From positions 58,166 through 122,165 of the forward strand of contig JAWXUH010000004.1 in the NCBI GenBank assembly GCA_044432745.1: a stretch of DNA of 64,000 nucleotides, given 5' to 3'. Origin of the DNA: CAKOSP01 sp044432745 (lineage in GTDB: Bacteria; Bacillota_I; Bacilli_A; RF39; UBA660). Below are positions 16,741 through 25,095 of the stretch, one piece after another (the first letter of the stretch is position 1; every line of letters starts with the position of its first letter). A model generated the notes under the pieces. The model did no database searches, was not told the origin of the DNA, and saw only the letters and a list, made by a program, of their open reading frames with translations. A program made the position numbers and the translations under genes.

Positions 16741-16768
16741 TTTGTTAGCACGTATTTTATGTTATAAT
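16741..16768 (+). promoter_or_regulatory. Promoter of recF-gyrB-gyrA
   Basis: -35 TTTGTT (16741-16746), 16-base spacer, -10 TATAAT (16763-16768) preceded by TGT (extended -10). It starts a new unit after the ComK-like gene. Confidence 0.6.
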
Positions 16769-16834
16769 AACAATTGTGTATAGGAGTATTGAAAAGTGTT
16801 TAAACTTTCTTAATAATGATTTATGGGGTAATTT

Positions 16835-17935
16835 ATGAAATTAAAAAAATTAAAAATTACTAATTTTAGAACTTATAGTGATTTGGATATTAATTTCTCC
16901 GATTGTTATAACATTATTTACGGAAATAATGGTGAAGGAAAGACTAATTTAGTTGAATCAATTTACTTTTTAGCTATTACTAAATCATTTAGAGCAAATA
17001 AAGATGATTTGATGATAAAAAAAAATACTGATAATTTAATTGTAGAAGGTACCGTAAAAACAAGGTTTTCTACTAAGTATAAAATACTTTTAAATGCCAG
17101 TAAAAAAGAGGTTTTTATAGATAATTCTAAATGCAGTTCTTTAAGCGATTATATTTCAAATGTAAATGTCATTTTATTTCATCCAGATGATGTTTTTTTA
17201 ATAAAAGATTCACCTAATGAAAGAAGAAAACTTATTAACATTGAAATTAGTAAAATCTATAATGAATATTTAGTTATTTTAAATAAATATAACAAGGTTT
17301 TAAAGATGAGAAATTCATATATTAAATCATATAAGAATGGTAACAATTTTTCAAAAGAATATCTGGATATACTTACAAATAATTTAATAGAAAATGGAAT
17401 AAAAATTTGTAATTATAGAAGCGAATTTATTGACGAAATCAATAAATATCTTTCTGATTGTTACAAAAAAATATTTGGTTATGGTAATTTGGAAGTAAAA
17501 TATATTTCAGTATTTAAAAATAAAAATTCAGCTGATCTTATAGAATTTTATAATCAAAATTATGAAAAAGAAATTCTAAATGGAAAAACTAACTATGGAA
17601 TACATCATGATGATATTATTTTTTATTTAGATGGCAATAAATTAAAGGACTGGGGAAGTGTTGGTCAACACAAAAACAGTATATTGTCATTCAAATTAGC
17701 TGAAATTGAAATGTTAAAAAAACAAAAAAAAGAGAGTCCTATATTGATACTAGATGATTTATTTAGTGAACTTGATAACGAAAAAATTGATAATATATTA
17801 AAACTTATTAACAAGGATTTACAAATTTTTATTACTACAACAGATATTAATAAATTTAAGTTTGAAAAAATAGATGATTTTAAAGTATTTAAGATTGAAA
17901 AAGAGAAAATAATGGAGGAGAATTATGGAAAATAA
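16835..17935 (+). CDS. recF: DNA replication and repair protein RecF
   Basis: A 366-residue SMC-like ATPase. Walker A is GNNGEGKTNLVESI near residue 30. The ABC signature region is GSVGQHKNSILSFKLAEIEM and Walker B is ILILDDLFSELD. RecF, with RecO and RecR, loads RecA at gapped DNA. recR is also in this window (27020). The 3' end overlaps gyrB by 11 bases, indicating coupling. Confidence 0.96.
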   Translation: MKLKKLKITNFRTYSDLDINFSDCYNIIYGNNGEGKTNLVESIYFLAITKSFRANKDDLMIKKNTDNLIVEGTVKTRFSTKYKILLNASKKEVFIDNSKCSSLSDYISNVNVILFHPDDVFLIKDSPNERRKLINIEISKIYNEYLVILNKYNKVLKMRNSYIKSYKNGNNFSKEYLDILTNNLIENGIKICNYRSEFIDEINKYLSDCYKKIFGYGNLEVKYISVFKNKNSADLIEFYNQNYEKEILNGKTNYGIHHDDIIFYLDGNKLKDWGSVGQHKNSILSFKLAEIEMLKKQKKESPILILDDLFSELDNEKIDNILKLINKDLQIFITTTDINKFKFEKIDDFKVFKIEKEKIMEENYGK

Positions 17936-19844
17936 AACTAATTATGGAGATAATGATATCCAAGTATTAGAAGGTTTAGAAGCTGTTCGTAAGCGTCCAG
18001 GTATGTACATTGGTTCAACCGGAGAAAAAGGTTTACATCACCTTGTTTGGGAAATAGTAGATAACGCAGTAGATGAAGCTTTAGCAGGATATTGTGATGA
18101 TATAGAAGTTATAATAGAAAAAGAAAACGTTATTTGTATAAAAGATGATGGTAGAGGAATACCTACAGGTATTAACAGTAAAACTGGACTTTCTACTGTA
18201 GAAACAATATTTACCGTACTACATGCTGGTGGTAAATTCGGTGGTGAAGGTTACAAAGTTTCAGGTGGACTTCACGGTGTAGGTGCTAGTGTTGTTAATG
18301 CACTATCAACTTGGTTAGATGTTACAATTTATAGAGATAATAACATCTATTACCAAAGATTTGAAAATGGCGGAGAACCAACAGAACCATTAAAAATTAT
18401 AGGAACATACGATGATGACAGATCTGGTTCAACTATTAGATTTAAAGCAGATCCTGAAATATTTAAAGAAACAACTATTTATGACTTTAATATTTTATAT
18501 AAAAGATTACAAGAAATAGCATTTCTTAACAAAGGTTTGAGAATAATACTTAGTGACGAACGACAAGAAGATAAAAAAGTAACTTTTTTGTATAGTGGTG
18601 GAATCAAAGAATATGTAGAAATGATCAATAAAAGCAAAAAAGCTTTACACGAAGAAATTATTTATGTTGAAGGTGAAATTGATGGTATCTCGCTAGAAGT
18701 TGCACTTCAATATAATGATAGTTATAATCAATGTATATATTCGTTCACAAATAACATAAATACTCACGAAGGTGGAACCCATGAAGATGGTGTTAAAAAC
18801 GCTTTAACAAGAATTATAAACAATTATTTCAAAAATAATAAAAGTGTAAAAGACAAAGATGATTCTTTGCTTGGTGAAGATTGCCGTGAAGGTTTAACAA
18901 TGATTATATCTTGTAAACATCCAGATCCTCAATTTGAGGGACAAACAAAAACTAAACTTGGTAATTCAGAAGTTAGAAAAATAGCAAGTGATATTTTTGG
19001 TGAAGGATTCGAACGTTTTATAATGGAAAATCCTGAAGTTGCTAAACTTGTTTTAGAGAAAGCTATGACAGCTTCTAGAGCTAGAATGGCTGCTAAAAAA
19101 GCAAGAGAACTTACAAGAAGAAAAGGTGGATTAGAAATAACTAATCAATGGGGTAAACTTACTGATTGTTCAAGTAAAGATCCATCAATTTCAGAAATAT
19201 TTATAGTCGAAGGGGATTCTGCCGGTGGTTCTGCCAAAGGTGGACGTGATCCTAAGACTCAAGCTATTTTACCTCTAAGAGGAAAAATTCTTAACGTTGA
19301 AAAAGCTAGATTAGATAAGGCGCTTAATAATGAAGAAATACGTAGTTTGATAACTGCTTTTGGTACAGGTATAGGTGATGAATTTGATATTGAAAAACTT
19401 AGATATCATAAAATTGTTATCATGACAGATGCCGATGTAGATGGTTCACACATTAGAACACTTCTTTTAACGCTGTTTTACCGCATGTTTAGACAAATTA
19501 TAGAAGATGGGTATGTTTATGTAGCTCAGCCACCTCTATATAACGTTAAATACGGTAAAAATATCAAATATGTATTAGATGATGCAGAGCTTGCTGAATA
19601 TTTGGCTTCTCTTCCTGCTAATGTTAAACCTGAAATAGGACGAAACAAAGGATTAGGTGAGATGGATGCTCACGAACTATGTGATACTACAATGAATATT
19701 GAAAACAGAACATTAGTACAAGTTACTATTGAAGATGCTATACTTGCAGATAAAGTATTTGAGACACTTATGGGTGAAGAAGTTGAGCCTAGAAGAGAGT
19801 TCATAGAAACAAATGCAAGATATGCAGAAAATTTGGACATATAG
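17925..19844 (+). CDS. gyrB: DNA gyrase subunit B
   Basis: A 639-residue type II topoisomerase ATPase subunit. It has the GHKL motifs EIVDNAVDEALAG, DDGRGIPTGI and GGLHGVGASVVNAL. The Toprim domain shows EGDSAGGSAKGGRDPKTQA and TDADVDGSHIRTLLLT. Full length for GyrB. With GyrA it introduces negative supercoils. The start lies within recF, preceded by GGAGGAG. Confidence 0.98.
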   Translation: MENKTNYGDNDIQVLEGLEAVRKRPGMYIGSTGEKGLHHLVWEIVDNAVDEALAGYCDDIEVIIEKENVICIKDDGRGIPTGINSKTGLSTVETIFTVLHAGGKFGGEGYKVSGGLHGVGASVVNALSTWLDVTIYRDNNIYYQRFENGGEPTEPLKIIGTYDDDRSGSTIRFKADPEIFKETTIYDFNILYKRLQEIAFLNKGLRIILSDERQEDKKVTFLYSGGIKEYVEMINKSKKALHEEIIYVEGEIDGISLEVALQYNDSYNQCIYSFTNNINTHEGGTHEDGVKNALTRIINNYFKNNKSVKDKDDSLLGEDCREGLTMIISCKHPDPQFEGQTKTKLGNSEVRKIASDIFGEGFERFIMENPEVAKLVLEKAMTASRARMAAKKARELTRRKGGLEITNQWGKLTDCSSKDPSISEIFIVEGDSAGGSAKGGRDPKTQAILPLRGKILNVEKARLDKALNNEEIRSLITAFGTGIGDEFDIEKLRYHKIVIMTDADVDGSHIRTLLLTLFYRMFRQIIEDGYVYVAQPPLYNVKYGKNIKYVLDDAELAEYLASLPANVKPEIGRNKGLGEMDAHELCDTTMNIENRTLVQVTIEDAILADKVFETLMGEEVEPRREFIETNARYAENLDI

Positions 19845-19859
19845 GTAGGTGAGAAATTA

Positions 19860-22328
19860 ATGGATAAATTAGAAAATAGAAATATAGTAGATGAAATGGA
19901 AAAATCATTTCTTGAATATTCGATGAGTGTTATTATATCAAGAGCATTACCGGATTTAAGAGATGGTTTAAAACCAGTTCATAGAAGAATACTTTATGCA
20001 ATGAATGAGGATGGATTAACACCTGATAAAATGTATAAAAAGAGTGCAACAACAGTAGGTAATGTGCTGGGTAGATATCATCCGCATGGTGATTCATCAG
20101 TATACGAGTCTATGGTAAGAATGGCTCAAGATTTTAGTTATAGATATCCACTTGTAGATGGACATGGTAACTTTGGATCAATCGATGGTGATAGTGCTGC
20201 GGCGTATCGTTATACTGAAGCAAGATTACAAAAACTTTCTTTAGAGTTATTAAAAGATATCAACAAAGATACTGTTGATTATGTAATGAATTTTGATAAT
20301 TCTAGAAAAGAACCAGTAGTTTTACCAAGTAGATATCCTAATATACTAGTTAATGGTACAATGGGTATTGCTGTTGGTATGGCAACAAATATTCCTCCAC
20401 AAAATTTAGGTGAAGTAATAGATGGTTGTGTTAAATATATTGATAATAATGATGTAATAATTCCTGAATTAATGGAATGTATAAAAGGACCTGATTTTCC
20501 TACAGGTGCATCAATTTTAGGAAATAGTGGAATTAAAAAAGCTTATGAAACAGGTAGAGGATCTATAACTATAAGAGGTATAGCTGAAGTAGTAGAAGAA
20601 TCAACTAAAACTAAAATAGTTATAACTGAGTTACCTTACCAAGTTAATAAGAAAAGTTTCCAAGAAAGAATAGGTCAGTTAGTTAGAGATAAAATAATAG
20701 ATGGTATAGCTGATTTACATGATGAATCAACATTAAAAAATGGTATTAAAGTAGTTGTAACTTTAAAAAGAGATGCTAATGCTAACGTAGTATTAAATAA
20801 TCTTTATAAACATACACAGTTACAAACATCTTTTGGTATTAATTTACTTATGCTTGATGAAGGTGAACCAAAAACTTTAAATTTAAAAGAAATAATATCA
20901 AAATATGTAGATTATCAAAGACTTGTTATTATTAGAAGAACTAAGTTTGAACTTGGTAAAGCTGAAGATAGAGTACACATCTTGGAAGGTTTAAGAATTG
21001 CTCTTGACAATATAGATGAAGTAATTAGAATTATTAGAGCTGCTAGTAATGATGAAGAAGCTAAAAATAATTTAATGAGTTCGTTTAAATTAAGTGAAAT
21101 TCAAGCAAATGCAATTTTAGAAATGAGACTTCGTAGACTTACTGGTTTAGAAAGAGCTAAGATTGAAGATGAAATTGCTGAATTAATGAAGAAAATTGAA
21201 TACCTAAGATCACTTTTAGCAGATGATGCTAAGATTTTAGGAGTAATAAAAGAAGAATTGTTAGAAATCAAATCTAAATTTAATGATGAACGTCGTACTA
21301 AGATAGATATGACTGCAATTGAATATATTGAAGACGAATCATTAATACCGGAAGAAAACGTTATTATAATGCTTACTAAAGCAGGATACGTTAAACGAAC
21401 TAACCCTGAAGCATTTAAAACTCAAAATAGAGGTGGCGTTGGAATAAAAGGTATGAGTACTAATGATGAAGATATAGTTGAACATTTAATTAACTTATCA
21501 ACACACGATTACTTATTATTCTTTACTAACAAAGGTAAGGTATATAGATTAAAAGGTTATGAAATACCTGAATTCAGTAGAACTTCTAAAGGAATACCAA
21601 TAATTAATCTATTACAAGTAGAAAAAGATGAAAAAGTAAGTTCGGTAATACAAGTTACTAGAGAAGAAGAAAATAAATATTTATTATTCGCTACTAAGTT
21701 TGGTATTATTAAGAAAACTAAAATAGAAGAATTTGAGAACATAAGATCAACTGGTAAAATATCAATTAATCTTAGACCAGATGACGAATTAATAGCCGTT
21801 AGGAAGTCCTCAGACAACGATTTAATACTACTTGGTTCTAATGCCGGTAGAATGGTTAAATTCATTGAGACAGACCTTCGTGCTATGGGAAGAACAGCTT
21901 CTGGTGTTCGTGGAATTAATTTAGAATCAGCTCATTGTGTATGTGCTGAAGTTGTATCTGAAGATGATAATATATTATTATTAACAGAAAAAGGTTATGG
22001 TAAGAAAACACTTGTTTCCGAGTTTAGACAAACTAAACGTGGCTCAAAAGGTGTTAAAGCACTTAATATAACTGAGAAAAATGGATCTATATCGACTGTT
22101 AAAGTTGTAAGAGATGAAACAGAACTAGTATTAATGACAAGCACAGGTATTACTATTAAAATGCCTCTTGATCAAGTATCTCAATTAGGTAGAGTTACAC
22201 AAGGTCTTAGATTGATAAATCTAAAAGATAATCAATGTGTGTCTAGTGCAGTTTTAATCAAATCTGAACCTATTACAGAAGAAGACATGGATGGTTCAAT
22301 GGAAACAAATAATGAAGAAGTACAATAG
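19860..22328 (+). CDS. gyrA: DNA gyrase subunit A
   Basis: An 822-residue gyrase A subunit. The active-site tyrosine lies in AAAYRYTEARL near residue 120. The C-terminal beta-pinwheel domain begins with TQNRGGVGIKG, a version of the GyrA box (QRRGGxG); this marks it as GyrA rather than ParC. It cuts and religates DNA within the A2B2 gyrase. GTAGGTGAG lies before the ATG. The stop codon is inside the terminator loop. Confidence 0.97.
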   Translation: MDKLENRNIVDEMEKSFLEYSMSVIISRALPDLRDGLKPVHRRILYAMNEDGLTPDKMYKKSATTVGNVLGRYHPHGDSSVYESMVRMAQDFSYRYPLVDGHGNFGSIDGDSAAAYRYTEARLQKLSLELLKDINKDTVDYVMNFDNSRKEPVVLPSRYPNILVNGTMGIAVGMATNIPPQNLGEVIDGCVKYIDNNDVIIPELMECIKGPDFPTGASILGNSGIKKAYETGRGSITIRGIAEVVEESTKTKIVITELPYQVNKKSFQERIGQLVRDKIIDGIADLHDESTLKNGIKVVVTLKRDANANVVLNNLYKHTQLQTSFGINLLMLDEGEPKTLNLKEIISKYVDYQRLVIIRRTKFELGKAEDRVHILEGLRIALDNIDEVIRIIRAASNDEEAKNNLMSSFKLSEIQANAILEMRLRRLTGLERAKIEDEIAELMKKIEYLRSLLADDAKILGVIKEELLEIKSKFNDERRTKIDMTAIEYIEDESLIPEENVIIMLTKAGYVKRTNPEAFKTQNRGGVGIKGMSTNDEDIVEHLINLSTHDYLLFFTNKGKVYRLKGYEIPEFSRTSKGIPIINLLQVEKDEKVSSVIQVTREEENKYLLFATKFGIIKKTKIEEFENIRSTGKISINLRPDDELIAVRKSSDNDLILLGSNAGRMVKFIETDLRAMGRTASGVRGINLESAHCVCAEVVSEDDNILLLTEKGYGKKTLVSEFRQTKRGSKGVKALNITEKNGSISTVKVVRDETELVLMTSTGITIKMPLDQVSQLGRVTQGLRLINLKDNQCVSSAVLIKSEPITEEDMDGSMETNNEEVQ

Positions 22329-22337
22329 TACTTTTTT
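22318..22337 (+). terminator. Terminator of gyrA
   Basis: The stem AAGTAC/GTACTT with an AATA loop runs into six T. It overlaps the gyrA stop codon. The stem is short. Confidence 0.55.
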
Positions 22338-22350
22338 ATTTGATTAAAAT

Positions 22351-22366
22351 GCGAACAAATGTTCGC
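22351..22366. promoter_or_regulatory. LexA-box-like palindrome, left copy
   Basis: A perfect 16-base palindrome-type site whose 14-base core CGAACAAATGTTCG fits the Gram-positive SOS (LexA/DinR) box CGAACRNRYGTTYC except for its last base. It lies 23 bases after the gyrA stop. No promoter or gene obviously depends on it. Confidence 0.5.
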
Positions 22367-22754
22367 GCTACGGTATTTAAGTATATTAACTATTTAGATA
22401 TATTAAATAAAATCAATAATTAATAATTAATACAGTTAAAATAGTAAAGATCATTATCTATAAATTAAATAATAACTTGCAATAGAATATACATATATCT
22501 AACATATAGTTACTAACACAAAAAACACCAAATTCAAATTTTGCAAAGTAGTCAAAAAAATAGCACTAAAGCCAGTATATATCTAGGTTAAAATAATATT
22601 ACAAAAATATATATAATAACAAAAACAATAAATAATATTATGCATTATATATTATTAACAATTCAGATATAAGCGAACATAACGTATATATAGATTCTTA
22701 AATTATATTTTTAATATAAATATGTATTATATATATATATTAGGAAATATTTCA

Positions 22755-22770
22755 AGTTCCACGTGGAACA
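22755..22770. promoter_or_regulatory. parS-like site 1, class B
   Basis: AGTTCCACGTGGAACA. Core TTCCACGTGGAA with the CACGTG centre of Firmicute parS (TGTTTCACGTGAAACA), but C at the fourth position of the half-sites. Confidence 0.8.
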
Positions 22771-22971
22771 TTTTAAATATATAACGTAAAAAAGAAATAT
22801 CACTTAAATAAATACAAATAATAATAAAAAATACTATATATTTTAGTGATATATTGTATAGTTTAATATATTTAATAAGATCTAGTTGAAAAAGATATCG
22901 ATTAATGTGTAATTAATTGTATTGTATTGTGCAGGATTAGTATTAGGTATAGTAATACAAATGTAATACAA

Positions 22972-22987
22972 TGTTCCACGTGAAACA
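22972..22987 (+). promoter_or_regulatory. parS-like site 2, class A
   Basis: TGTTCCACGTGAAACA, one base from the consensus parS. Class A sites all read in this orientation on the plus strand. Confidence 0.85.
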
Positions 22988-23293
22988 TGATTAATTATAT
23001 CTATAAAATCATAGTAGCTTAGAAAAAAATATTATACATAGAGAAATATTATTATTTTTAATAATATTTTTTTATTTATTTAATGATTGTATATCTCAAG
23101 TATTAGATTCAGTATATTAAAATTTATTCTAAATATTGAATGTTTTATAATTTTCAATTGAAATTATTCAAAATATAAATTGAAATAAAGTAATATATAG
23201 ATGCATTAGATATGTTTTCGCTGCAAATTAGATATACATATAATTTTACTTAAAATATTGTTATATTACTTGTTATACATATAAGAAAATATA

Positions 23294-23309
23294 TGTTCCA
23301 CGTGAAACA
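23294..23309 (+). promoter_or_regulatory. parS-like site 3, class A
   Basis: TGTTCCACGTGAAACA, identical to site 2 and in the same orientation. Confidence 0.85.
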
Positions 23310-23559
23310 TACGTGCAAATATATATTACATATAATGATCTTATATATTTAAGATTGTAATATAAGAAACTATATAATAAAAATTAATATAATTGAAAAC
23401 TTTTATAAATCACTTATACAAAAATAAAAATTAATAGATAAAGATCTGGTAATACTATATTTATAAAATAAAATATTAGTAAATATATGTGTTAATTCCT
23501 GTATTTTTACGATACATATCTAATGTATTGTTAAAGAAATAATGCTTTTAATTCAACTA

Positions 23560-23575
23560 TGTTCCACGTGAAACA
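23560..23575 (+). promoter_or_regulatory. parS-like site 4, class A
   Basis: TGTTCCACGTGAAACA, identical to sites 2 and 3 and in the same orientation. Confidence 0.85.
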
Positions 23576-24079
23576 TATTAATAATTTAATATTTAAAATA
23601 TATAAATAAAGTAATATCTGCAATATGTATGTATTATTTAAATTAAAATAAGGTAATAATATATACTATTAAATATTTTTTGATGCAAATTAAGATATTA
23701 AAAAAAATATTTATATGCAAAAATAAAAAAATGTTGAAAACTTTTTTTAAATCAAAATTATTTTTGTTTATTCCAGATACTAAAAAGAAAAAACTTTATC
23801 ATGTATTTTTTTAATTGTTTCTCGTTTTATAAGAAACCATTATAAATACAGGTAGTATTGTTAATATAAATATTTAAATTAATATTATCTAAAATATTTT
23901 TTTTAATTTTGTTGTATAGAAAAAATGTTAGTAATTAAATATTCATGTTTTTAAAAAAAATGAACTGCTCTATTTTGCAATAAAGTAATATAATAAGATA
24001 TCTATATTAATATTGTTGCAAAATAGATCAATAAATCAAAATTGAGATACAACATTTGTAGATATATAGAAATTTGTCG

Positions 24080-24095
24080 TGTTCCACGTGGAACT
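24080..24095. promoter_or_regulatory. parS-like site 5, class B inverted
   Basis: TGTTCCACGTGGAACT, the exact reverse complement of site 1. Confidence 0.8.
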
Positions 24096-24202
24096 ATGTT
24101 GATAAGTGTTAGTTATTAAGTATAAGAATATATCATATTAATACATTATATTTATAATAGTTATTCTTATGAGAATAAGATATTTAAATAATATTACTTA
24201 TA

Positions 24203-24218
24203 TGTTCCACGTGAAACA
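24203..24218 (+). promoter_or_regulatory. parS-like site 6, class A
   Basis: TGTTCCACGTGAAACA, the fourth class A copy, in the same orientation as the others. Confidence 0.85.
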
Positions 24219-24303
24219 TTGTTAATAAGGAAAATAAATGAAGTTTATTCGAAATATTATAATATTTATTAATAATTTTATTGCTCTGAACCAGATCTGT
24301 TTA

Positions 24304-24319
24304 TGTTCCACGTGGAACT
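24304..24319. promoter_or_regulatory. parS-like site 7, class B inverted
   Basis: TGTTCCACGTGGAACT, identical to site 5. Confidence 0.8.
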
Positions 24320-24426
24320 ATAATGTGGATATCTATAGTTTAAATATATAATTGTATATTTACCTAATACACAGGTATATCCAAGGCATTTCCAATATAA
24401 TATAATATAAATCTTTGTTTATATAA

Positions 24427-24442
24427 AGTTCCACGTGGAACA
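24427..24442. promoter_or_regulatory. parS-like site 8, class B
   Basis: AGTTCCACGTGGAACA, identical to site 1. Sites 5 to 8 are about 100-125 bases apart, closer than sites 1 to 4. Confidence 0.8.
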
Positions 24443-24485
24443 TAAGTTATTAACACAAAATTAATACAAACTAAATTTTCATAAT

Positions 24486-24499
24486 CGAACAAATGTTCG
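24486..24499. promoter_or_regulatory. LexA-box-like palindrome, right copy
   Basis: CGAACAAATGTTCG, the same 14-base core as at 22352. It lies 15 bases upstream of the -35 of the SRP RNA promoter. Confidence 0.5.
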
Positions 24500-24514
24500 T
24501 ATTGTGAAAAAGAT

Positions 24515-24543
24515 TTGTTTTTTTTTATTTAATTTGATATAAT
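24515..24543 (+). promoter_or_regulatory. Promoter of the SRP RNA gene
   Basis: -35 TTGTTT (24515-24520), 17-base spacer, -10 TATAAT (24538-24543), seven bases before the RNA 5' end. Confidence 0.7.
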
Positions 24544-24549
24544 GTATTC

Positions 24550-24627
24550 GTGCAACAGATATATTGTAAAATGGTCAGGATCGGAAGATAGCAGCCACGT
24601 CAGTCTCTATTTGTGTGCACTTTTTTT
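24550..24627 (+). ncRNA. ffs: Signal recognition particle RNA (small 4.5S type)
   Basis: The conserved domain IV loop is plain: GGTCAGG, a GGAA tetraloop in CGGAAG, then AGCAGCC. The ends GTGCA and TGCAC pair and are followed by seven T, so the outer stem doubles as terminator. The RNA is about 71 bases before the T tail. It binds Ffh to target membrane proteins. B. subtilis has a long SRP RNA with an Alu domain; this is the short form. It lies directly upstream of tadA-dnaX, as scr does in Firmicutes. Confidence 0.92.
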
Positions 24628-24638
24628 ATGAGGTAAAT

Positions 24639-25052
24639 ATGGATTTAATGAATATTGCTATAGAAGAGGCTTTAATTAGTTATAATAACGATGAAATACC
24701 AGTTGGAGCAGTTTTAGTTAAAGATGGTAAAATCGTATCTAAATCGCACAATAAAAGAGAATTGGAGAATAATATAATTTCTCACGCAGAAATAAATTGT
24801 ATATTAGAAGCAGCCTCTAAATTAAAAACTTGGAAGTTAAATGAATGTGACTTGTATGTCACACTTAAGCCTTGTTCTATGTGTGAAGCGGTAATAAAAC
24901 AATCTAGAATAAGAAACGTCTATTATTTATTAGACAAGAAATCGGAAAAAAAGGAATATTATAAGACTAAATTTATTAAATTTGAGAACGAAAGTCATGA
25001 GAAATATTATTGTGACAATCTGAGTAAATTTTTTAAAAATAAAAGAAAATAG
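24639..25052 (+). CDS. tadA: tRNA-specific adenosine deaminase
   Basis: A 137-residue zinc deaminase. The active-site motifs are SHAEINCILEA (HAE, with zinc-binding His and catalytic Glu) and LKPCSMCEAVI (PCxxC). TadA converts A34 to inosine in tRNA-Arg(ACG). The ATG at 24639 is chosen: GAGG lies five bases upstream, whereas the longer frame starts with a GTG inside the SRP RNA stem. Slightly shorter than the usual 150-165 residues. Confidence 0.93.
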   Translation: MDLMNIAIEEALISYNNDEIPVGAVLVKDGKIVSKSHNKRELENNIISHAEINCILEAASKLKTWKLNECDLYVTLKPCSMCEAVIKQSRIRNVYYLLDKKSEKKEYYKTKFIKFENESHEKYYCDNLSKFFKNKRK

Positions 25053-25062
25053 TCTTTTTTTA

Positions 25063-25071
25063 TGCTATAAT
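25063..25071 (+). promoter_or_regulatory. Extended -10 promoter of dnaX
   Basis: TGCTATAAT, an extended -10 element without a clear -35, 24 bases before the dnaX ATG. Confidence 0.45.
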
Positions 25072-25095
25072 ATTTTAAAAACAGGAGGTTTTTAA

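Larger units (their letters stand above)
22338..24549. other. Gene-free centromere-like region
   Basis: No open reading frame of meaningful size or coding character is found on either strand over 2.2 kb between gyrA and the SRP RNA. The base composition is extremely AT-rich. It contains eight parS-like 16-mers (22755-24442) and two LexA-box-like palindromes near its ends (22351 and 24486). There are short repeats: AATAAAGTAATAT at 23184, 23605 and 23979, TGCAAATTAGATAT-like words at 23222 and 23684, and TTGAAAACTTTT at 23393 and 23734. An AT-only hairpin lies at 23044-23069. The layout suggests a centromere rather than decayed genes. Confidence 0.75.

Noticed and set aside
22755..24442. A CRISPR array suggested by repeated palindromes
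   Set aside because: The repeat unit is only 16 bases, spacing is irregular (about 100 to 520 bases) and there are no cas genes. The sequence is that of parS.
22338..24549. Decayed genes or a mobile element remnant between gyrA and the SRP RNA
   Set aside because: I found no protein-like fragments on either strand, no transposase remnants and no terminal direct repeats; the regular parS sites give a better explanation.
24615..24641. A longer tadA starting at GTG 24615
   Set aside because: That start lies inside the 3' stem and T tail of the SRP RNA. The ATG at 24639 has a proper binding site and fits the family.
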